Source of the DNA: Canicola haemoglobinophilus
GTDB taxonomy: Bacteria; Pseudomonadota; Gammaproteobacteria; Enterobacterales; Pasteurellaceae
DNA: 9,800 nucleotides
Assembly (NCBI RefSeq): GCF_002015075.1
Contig: NZ_MUXZ01000003.1
Location: 1 to 9,800 of the forward strand
Reading direction: 5' to 3'
Within the stretch, counting starts at the first letter, position 1; each line of letters begins with the position of its first letter. A model generated the notes under the pieces. The model was given only the letters and a program-made list of their open reading frames with translations, was not told the origin of the DNA and ran no database searches. Of this stretch, positions 5,862-9,800 are shown piece after piece. The position numbers were made by a program, and so were the translations under genes.

Positions 5862-7898
5862 GTGAAAACTGATGTAAATGCAGGAGAAAGTTCTGATATT
5901 AATGTCGTGGGTTCCTACATAAGTGGTAAAAAATCCACCGCACTTTCAGCGGAAAATGCAATTAATTTACTTGCCAAAGGGCAATATCATCAAGAGCGTA
6001 GTAAAAACAAATCCAGCGGATTTAATGCAGGTGTTGCTATTGCTTATAACAATGGCTTTGCTTTTGGCATTACCGCAGGGGGAAATTACGGTAAAGGCTA
6101 TGGTAATGGCGATGAAACAAGTTGGCTTGCAAGTAAAGTCGGCAGTTTACAAAGTCAAACCTCTTTATCTAGCCAAAAAGAAACCAATATCAAAGGCAGT
6201 CAAGTGTTAGGCAATAAAATCAACCTCAAAGCCCAAAATCTCAATATTGAAAGCCTACAAGATACAATGACCTACAAAGGCAAACAGCAAAATGTTTCAG
6301 CACAGGCTACCGTAGGATATGGAGCCTCAATAAGTGGCAGCTACAACCAATCTAAAGTAAATGCAGATTATACCAGCGTAAAAACACAAGCGGGGTTATT
6401 TGCAGGCAATGAAGGTTTTGATGTTGAGGTTAAAAAGCATACTGATTTAAAAGGTGCGGTTATCACTTCAACCAATCAAGCTGAACAACAAAACAAAAAC
6501 CGTTTTAGCACAGGTACATTGACTTATTCTGATATTGAAAATCACAGTAGTCATAATGCGAGTGGGTTTGGATTAAGTGGTGGTGTTACTGTCAGTGGTG
6601 GAGATGCAGCTAAAGAAGTTGGTGGCGTTAAGCTAAAACAAATAGGGCAAAACCACAAAGACGGTTCTTCCAAAGTGGAGTTTAGTGGTGTGGCTGGCGT
6701 TGGCTCACAGGGTAACTGGGGAATTGCCAAAGGTTTAGCGACAGCATTAGCAGGCTATGTTAATGACAAAGGCAGTGAAAATGGCTATACCACAAGTGCA
6801 ATCACTACTTCAAATATCCAAATTCAAGACAATCAAGCTCAACAAAGCTTAACAGGCAAAACAGCAAAACAAACTGCCGAAGAAATTAACCGCACTTATG
6901 TTCATCAAGATGTTAATAAGACAGATGTAGCGAAAGTGCGGTCAGATTTAGAGCAAGATTTAGCGATTGCAGGGGATTTTGTGGATAAGTTGAGTGATCG
7001 GGGAGATGTAATTCATTACAAGATGGAAAAGAATGAGGATTCTCTCTTTTCTATTCAAAATCAAACGCAAGATTGCAACCATTTATCTTGTTTAGACTTC
7101 AATAAGGATAACTCACAAGAGTTAAAAGAAATTATCTATGGAGAAGCTATTTTAACTGATGAGCAAGCTCGATTGTTAAGTAAAGTGGCTACTGCGGGTA
7201 TGTTGAATTTAGAGAGAAAAGATAAAGTTTCAAGTGCTATTTTGTACGATGATGATTTAGGCTCTTTAAGTGAAACAGGCGTTATTGCTAACAGGGGAAG
7301 TGCTGGAAAAGTTAATGAATTTCTGTTTACTATTTTTGAGCGTTTTAGGGCTTGGGCAGATGTTCCAAGTGTTTTTGGTGCATCAAATGCAACAAGAGAT
7401 AAAGTGCAGATTTTGAAAAAATTAGATGAATATAATGCTTATGTGGAAAAACAACGTAAATCAGCTATTAATGCTACATCCTTGTCTCATAGTTTAGGTG
7501 TTTCAGGTGATAAAAACACATTAAATTGGGTAAGACATTTAAACTTAAGCTTTCCTAATACGGAAATGTCCTATTTACATTTAGGTGGTTCTTATCCATC
7601 AGAAGAAATTGATAAAGAGGCGAAAGCATTATTTAAGAATGTAAAAACGAGATATATAGGTGTTGATGGCGATACGGTTTATTCAGGTATTTGGGGTTAT
7701 TTTATTGGAAATAATAAAAATGCTACACCTAATAGGGCTAATTTACCGTTTTTAACGGTTCATACAATCGCAAATCAGAATATTAATAACTTGAAGTTTG
7801 TTGATGTGGAAGACCCTGAAGAAGTTAAGAAACTTTTAGAAAGAATATATCCTAATGATGGAATTAGAAAATTTAACTTTTTAGGAGGGGAACAATGA
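5862..7898 (+). CDS. Orphan CdiA/FHA C-terminal fragment with serine-hydrolase-like toxin (cassette D)
   Basis: An in-frame TAA at 5847-5849 closes the frame upstream. The GTG at 5862 has no clear ribosome site, and the protein begins inside an FHA repeat without export signals, so it is probably a silent cassette. Residues 23-190 are FHA block 1 and about 192-236 are block 2 (HTDLKGAVITST...TLTYSDIENH). A connector found only here follows, with TTSNIQIQDNQAQ and TGKTAKQTAEEI near 331-345. The C-terminal part has TSLSHSLGVSG (S544), GVDGDTVYSG (D604) and PFLTVHT (H634), matching the order seen in cassette C. The stretch GGSYP...EAKALFK...GDTV also resembles toxin A (GTSYP...EKASELFK...RDSV). 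I infer a lipase-like toxin. The TGA overlaps the ATG of the next lipoprotein gene by 4 bases. Confidence 0.78.
   Translation: MKTDVNAGESSDINVVGSYISGKKSTALSAENAINLLAKGQYHQERSKNKSSGFNAGVAIAYNNGFAFGITAGGNYGKGYGNGDETSWLASKVGSLQSQTSLSSQKETNIKGSQVLGNKINLKAQNLNIESLQDTMTYKGKQQNVSAQATVGYGASISGSYNQSKVNADYTSVKTQAGLFAGNEGFDVEVKKHTDLKGAVITSTNQAEQQNKNRFSTGTLTYSDIENHSSHNASGFGLSGGVTVSGGDAAKEVGGVKLKQIGQNHKDGSSKVEFSGVAGVGSQGNWGIAKGLATALAGYVNDKGSENGYTTSAITTSNIQIQDNQAQQSLTGKTAKQTAEEINRTYVHQDVNKTDVAKVRSDLEQDLAIAGDFVDKLSDRGDVIHYKMEKNEDSLFSIQNQTQDCNHLSCLDFNKDNSQELKEIIYGEAILTDEQARLLSKVATAGMLNLERKDKVSSAILYDDDLGSLSETGVIANRGSAGKVNEFLFTIFERFRAWADVPSVFGASNATRDKVQILKKLDEYNAYVEKQRKSAINATSLSHSLGVSGDKNTLNWVRHLNLSFPNTEMSYLHLGGSYPSEEIDKEAKALFKNVKTRYIGVDGDTVYSGIWGYFIGNNKNATPNRANLPFLTVHTIANQNINNLKFVDVEDPEEVKKLLERIYPNDGIRKFNFLGGEQ
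5928..6430 (+). repeat. FHA repeat block 1, copy in cassette D
   Basis: This is nearly identical to 2775-3280, with one codon fewer (YNNGF against YGSNGF) and scattered changes such as NVSAQATVGYGASISG for NASGQVTVGYGFSASG. Shared DNA of this length would allow homologous recombination between cassettes. Confidence 0.85.
5937..5945 (-). other. DNA uptake signal sequence (Haemophilus type)
   Basis: This is an exact ACCGCACTT core, complement of AAGTGCGGT. It has the same extended AT-rich flank (A-run at 5928-5933) as the site at 2784, because it lies in the matching position of FHA block 1. Confidence 0.85.
6437..6570 (+). repeat. FHA repeat block 2, copy in cassette D
   Basis: The stretch encoding HTDLKGAVITSTNQAEQQ through ENHSSHNASGFG is nearly identical to 908-1040 (cassette B) and 9178-9313 (cassette F). 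After it, cassette D departs into its own connector while B and F continue together. Confidence 0.8.
6889..6897 (-). other. DNA uptake signal sequence, left arm of an inverted pair
   Basis: This is an exact ACCGCACTT core. With the + strand copy at 6934-6942 it forms a perfect 9-base inverted repeat with 36 bases between. Such paired sites often act as terminators between genes, but this pair lies inside a coding region. Confidence 0.8.
6934..6942 (+). other. DNA uptake signal sequence, right arm of an inverted pair
   Basis: This is an exact AAGTGCGGT core, preceded by A to give AAAGTGCGGT, facing the complementary site at 6889-6897. It lies in the connector just before the variable toxin part of cassette D. 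Confidence 0.8.
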
Positions 7899-8233
7899 AA
7901 AAATGCATAGTTCTTTTTTCTATTTTTTCTTTATGTGGTTGCCTAGATTTTTTCCTTTATAGAGAAAATTATACTATCGATAGGATGGGGTATTGGGTAG
8001 ATTACAAAACAGAGAAAAAAGTCAAAGCAGGAATTTATAAAATTTGTAGCAACTATTCTAAGATAAAATTAAATGAGAAGGGTATAGTTTTTAATTATGA
8101 TAATCTTCCACTTTATTATGAAGAATATGGAAAATGTTTATACAACAAAGGATTTAGATTCAGAACGACTAGTTGGCTTTATTGCTACCATAAAAAAGAA
8201 AAATGTGAAATATATAATAAATATAGGAAATAA
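7895..8233 (+). CDS. Putative immunity lipoprotein, 4-Cys type (cassette D)
   Basis: This encodes 112 residues, the smallest of the set. The signal peptide is MKKCIVLFSIFSLCGC, with lipobox SLCGC and lipid Cys16 (+2 Leu). A strong AGGAGG ribosome site at 7883-7888 lies in the toxin's last codons, and the ATG overlaps the toxin TGA. Four later Cys at 51, 81, 97 and 104 carry the KCLYNKGFRF block, closest to QCYYNLGFRF of lipoprotein A. The early GYW also recalls A and C1. This agrees with toxins A and D resembling each other. Basic, Tyr-rich mature region. Immunity role is inferred. Confidence 0.77.
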   Translation: MKKCIVLFSIFSLCGCLDFFLYRENYTIDRMGYWVDYKTEKKVKAGIYKICSNYSKIKLNEKGIVFNYDNLPLYYEEYGKCLYNKGFRFRTTSWLYCYHKKEKCEIYNKYRK

Positions 8234-8238
8234 ATTGA

Positions 8239-8322
8239 AACATTACAACTGCTCCTTTTGCAGTATCAGATTTATTATCTTCTGATATGGTAGAAATCCT
8301 AATGAAAATTGGAGGAAATTAA
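8239..8322 (+). pseudogene. Orphan tail of a B-type toxin (cassette E)
   Basis: Directly after the lipoprotein D stop, a 27-codon open stretch reads TAPFAVSDLL then SSDMVEILMKIGGN and a TAA. It has no start and no toxin body. It resembles the hydrophobic C-terminus of toxin B (TPTVLPLALPIEIRFL) in place and character. From memory, similar PFA-x(4)-LL-x-x-x-x-x-I endings occur in CDI exoproteins. It contains the ribosome site (GGAGG, 8311-8315) of the next gene. Confidence 0.65.
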
Positions 8323-8323
8323 A

Positions 8324-8764
8324 ATGAAGTTTCCTAAATTATTTATTTCTGTTCTTTTGTTAAGTGGGTGCCACTATCATGATGGATGTTTTTACAACTT
8401 TCAACAAGTTACTTGTTATTATGGCGTTTCAGATATAGGTCAACTGCAAAAAAAAGAAACATTAGGATTTACTGATACTAATGAACGTTGGAAGGATTTA
8501 GAGAAATGTGGTGGTTTTAGAGTTGATAATGGCTATTTTTATACTTATTTATCTGAAGACGTAAATACTAATCCTAAAAAATACGAGAAAAAGTATTATG
8601 AACTTTTTCGTGAGAGACAACATGATGAAAACGACTTTTCAAAGGAGCCTGTTTTTGTAGAATTTAATTACTTAAAAGAAGTCTACGCTTGTATGAAACG
8701 AAAAGGGTATATTCTTATAGATAAGTATGAATGTAAAAAATCAAAAATATGTAATTATCCTTAA
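8324..8764 (+). CDS. Putative immunity lipoprotein, 6-Cys type (orphan, cassette E)
   Basis: This encodes 146 residues from ATG 8324. That start is chosen because GGAGG at 8311-8315 sits 8 bases upstream and the protein then begins with a normal lipoprotein signal (MKFPKLFISVLLLSGC, lipid Cys16, +2 His). An in-frame TTG at 8309 would overlap the ribosome site and add five residues before the signal. Six later Cys at 22, 31, 62, 123, 137 and 143. The block IGQLQKKETLG...TD...ERW...KCGG and the ACMKRKGYIL stretch match lipoprotein B, but with a 20-residue charged insertion in the middle. Only the tail of its toxin remains, so it is an orphan immunity gene. Function is inferred. Confidence 0.77.
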   Translation: MKFPKLFISVLLLSGCHYHDGCFYNFQQVTCYYGVSDIGQLQKKETLGFTDTNERWKDLEKCGGFRVDNGYFYTYLSEDVNTNPKKYEKKYYELFRERQHDENDFSKEPVFVEFNYLKEVYACMKRKGYILIDKYECKKSKICNYP

Positions 8765-8795
8765 GATTATGAATATTCTATCTTGAACAAAGTAG

Positions 8796-9170
8796 GGCTT
8801 TGCCTTCGGCATTACCGCAGGGGGAAATTACGGTAAAGGCTATGGCAATGGCGATGAAACAAGTTGGCTTGCAAGCAAAGTCGGCAGTTTACAAAGTCAA
8901 ACCTCTTTATCTAGCCAAAAAGAAACCAATATCAAAGGCAGTCAAGTGTTAGGCAATAAAATCAACCTCACAGCCCAAAATCTCAATATTGAAAGCCTAC
9001 AAGATACAATGACCTACAAAGGCAAGCAGCAAAATGTTTCAGATCAAGTAACGGTAGGTTATGGTTTCTCCGCTAGCGGCAGCTACAACCAATCTAAAGT
9101 CAATGCTGATTATACCAGCGTAAAAACACAAGCGGGGTTATTTGCTGGTGATGAAGGTTTTGATGTTGAG
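8796..9170 (+). repeat. FHA repeat block 1 (3' part), copy in cassette F
   Basis: This begins at GGCTTTGCCTTCGGCATTACC directly after an in-frame TAG (8793-8795). It follows 2904-3280 and 6051-6430 closely through GFDVE. The first 40 codons of the block, including the uptake sequence, are absent here. Confidence 0.85.
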
Positions 9171-9800
9171 ATTAAAGCACATACGGATTTAAAAGGTGCG
9201 GTAATCACTTCAATCAATCAAGCAGAACAACAAAACAAAAACCGTTGTAGCACAGGTACATTGACGTATTCTGATATTCAAAATCACAGTAGTCATAATG
9301 CGAGTGGGTTTGGTATTAACGGAAGCGTTGCTATGAACTTTGAAACACCATTAGGTGATAAAGGTATTGCTCAAAGTAATAAGCAAGCGGTCAATGATAA
9401 GGGTGAAAAACTTTATACAAACTCACAAGGTGAGCAAACTAATCAAGCCAAAGGGCAAGATGGTAAAGCAAATAAACCTATATTAGAGACAGGATTGGAT
9501 TCTTTAACTGGTAGTGTTTCAGCTGGTTTTGGTTCAGATAAAGAAAGTCAGCATTCTCAAACCCAATCAGGTATTGGGACGGCAAATATCTATATTCGAG
9601 ATGAAAAGGCTCAGCTTGAAAAAACAGGAAAAACGGTTGAGCAAACATTATCTGAAATAAAAACAGATACCACAACTGAAACAGCTGAAAGCCGTTCAGG
9701 GAAATTGGAAAATACATTTGATAAAGAAAAGGTCTTGAAAGAGCTAAATATACAGGTAAAAGCTACACAAGATTTTGACCCTATCCCAAATTCTGTGTAA
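8946..9800 (+). CDS. Orphan CdiA/FHA fragment ending at the toxin junction (cassette F)
   Basis: The frame is open from 8796; the GTG at 8946 is a nominal start in FHA sequence. The first part is FHA block 1, then block 2 (HTDLKGAVITS...TLTYSDIQNH), then a segment nearly identical to cassette B up to ENTFDKEKV. The usual pre-toxin motif TGKTVEQTLSEI is present. After KELNIQVKATQDF it ends at once with DPIPNSV and TAA at the last base of the window. Cassette B goes on for 300 more residues from the matching point (TTKDF). It is therefore a cassette without toxin, either truncated by recombination or shifted out of frame. One odd change is Cys for Phe at residue 101 (NKNRCSTG against NKNRFSTG); exported FHA regions usually avoid Cys, in keeping with relaxed selection. 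Confidence 0.7.
   Translation: MLGNKINLTAQNLNIESLQDTMTYKGKQQNVSDQVTVGYGFSASGSYNQSKVNADYTSVKTQAGLFAGDEGFDVEIKAHTDLKGAVITSINQAEQQNKNRCSTGTLTYSDIQNHSSHNASGFGINGSVAMNFETPLGDKGIAQSNKQAVNDKGEKLYTNSQGEQTNQAKGQDGKANKPILETGLDSLTGSVSAGFGSDKESQHSQTQSGIGTANIYIRDEKAQLEKTGKTVEQTLSEIKTDTTTETAESRSGKLENTFDKEKVLKELNIQVKATQDFDPIPNSV
9180..9733 (+). repeat. FHA block 2 plus B/F connector, copy in cassette F
   Basis: Partner of 908-1461. The match ends where the sequence turns from GAAAAGGTC into the short cassette-F-specific tail. Its sharp right edge marks the conserved/variable boundary used by these cassettes. Confidence 0.85.

Noticed and set aside
5923..6210. A + strand open frame of 95 codons overlapping the start of cassette D
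   Set aside because: It lies in another frame of the conserved FHA block, has no ribosome site, and its codons read as a shadow of the real frame.
8097..8285. A + strand 62-codon open frame across the end of lipoprotein D
   Set aside because: It overlaps the lipoprotein in another frame and has no support as a protein; the lipoprotein frame has the cysteine pattern.
8309..8323. TTG start adding five residues to lipoprotein E
   Set aside because: It overlaps the GGAGG ribosome site and would put acidic residues before the signal peptide; ATG 8324 is well placed.
9383..9392. GCAAGCGGTC, close to the Actinobacillus pleuropneumoniae type uptake sequence
   Set aside because: One mismatch, only one such site, and the window has four exact Haemophilus-type cores.

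Overview
The window looks like chromosomal DNA of a low-GC member of the Pasteurellaceae, in the Haemophilus/Aggregatibacter/Pasteurella branch. It holds four exact copies of the 9-base DNA-uptake core AAGTGCGGT (or its complement), and two of them carry the full AT-rich extension. I cannot name the species. All genes lie on the + strand, and no gene-free stretch exceeds 300 bases.

The whole window is an array of orphan toxin/immunity cassettes of the contact-dependent inhibition (CDI) / filamentous-haemagglutinin (FHA, TpsA) type. The parental two-partner-secretion exoprotein gene, with its signal peptide and TPS domain, is not here and presumably lies upstream. Each cassette starts abruptly inside an FHA-like repeat segment that is nearly identical between cassettes. 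It then runs through a connector into a variable C-terminal toxin and ends in a small gene for a lipoprotein, which I infer to be the immunity protein.

Layout: (A) 1-891, end of a hydrolase-like toxin plus a lipoprotein. (B) 899-2748, FHA fragment, a toxin with a hydrophobic tail, and a lipoprotein. (C) 2772-5807, FHA fragment, a hydrolase-like toxin, a lipoprotein, then a duplicated toxin tail with a second mosaic lipoprotein. (D) 5850-8233, FHA fragment, hydrolase-like toxin, lipoprotein. (E) 8239-8764, only the last 27 codons of a B-type toxin plus its lipoprotein. (F) 8796-9800, an FHA fragment that stops just where a toxin should begin.

Two points stand out. First, all six immunity candidates are lipoproteins that share a cysteine pattern: one Cys, a spacer, then C-[LMY]-x(2)-[KL]-G-[FYW], then two more Cys. 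This implies that the toxins act in the periplasm or on membranes. Second, toxin class and lipoprotein subclass match. The A, C and D toxins look like serine hydrolases with a Ser-Asp-His triad and pair with 4-Cys lipoproteins. The B and E toxins have hydrophobic C-termini and pair with 6-Cys lipoproteins. The array appears to be a store of toxin specificities that can recombine into the active exoprotein gene through the shared FHA blocks, with natural transformation as a likely source of new cassettes.
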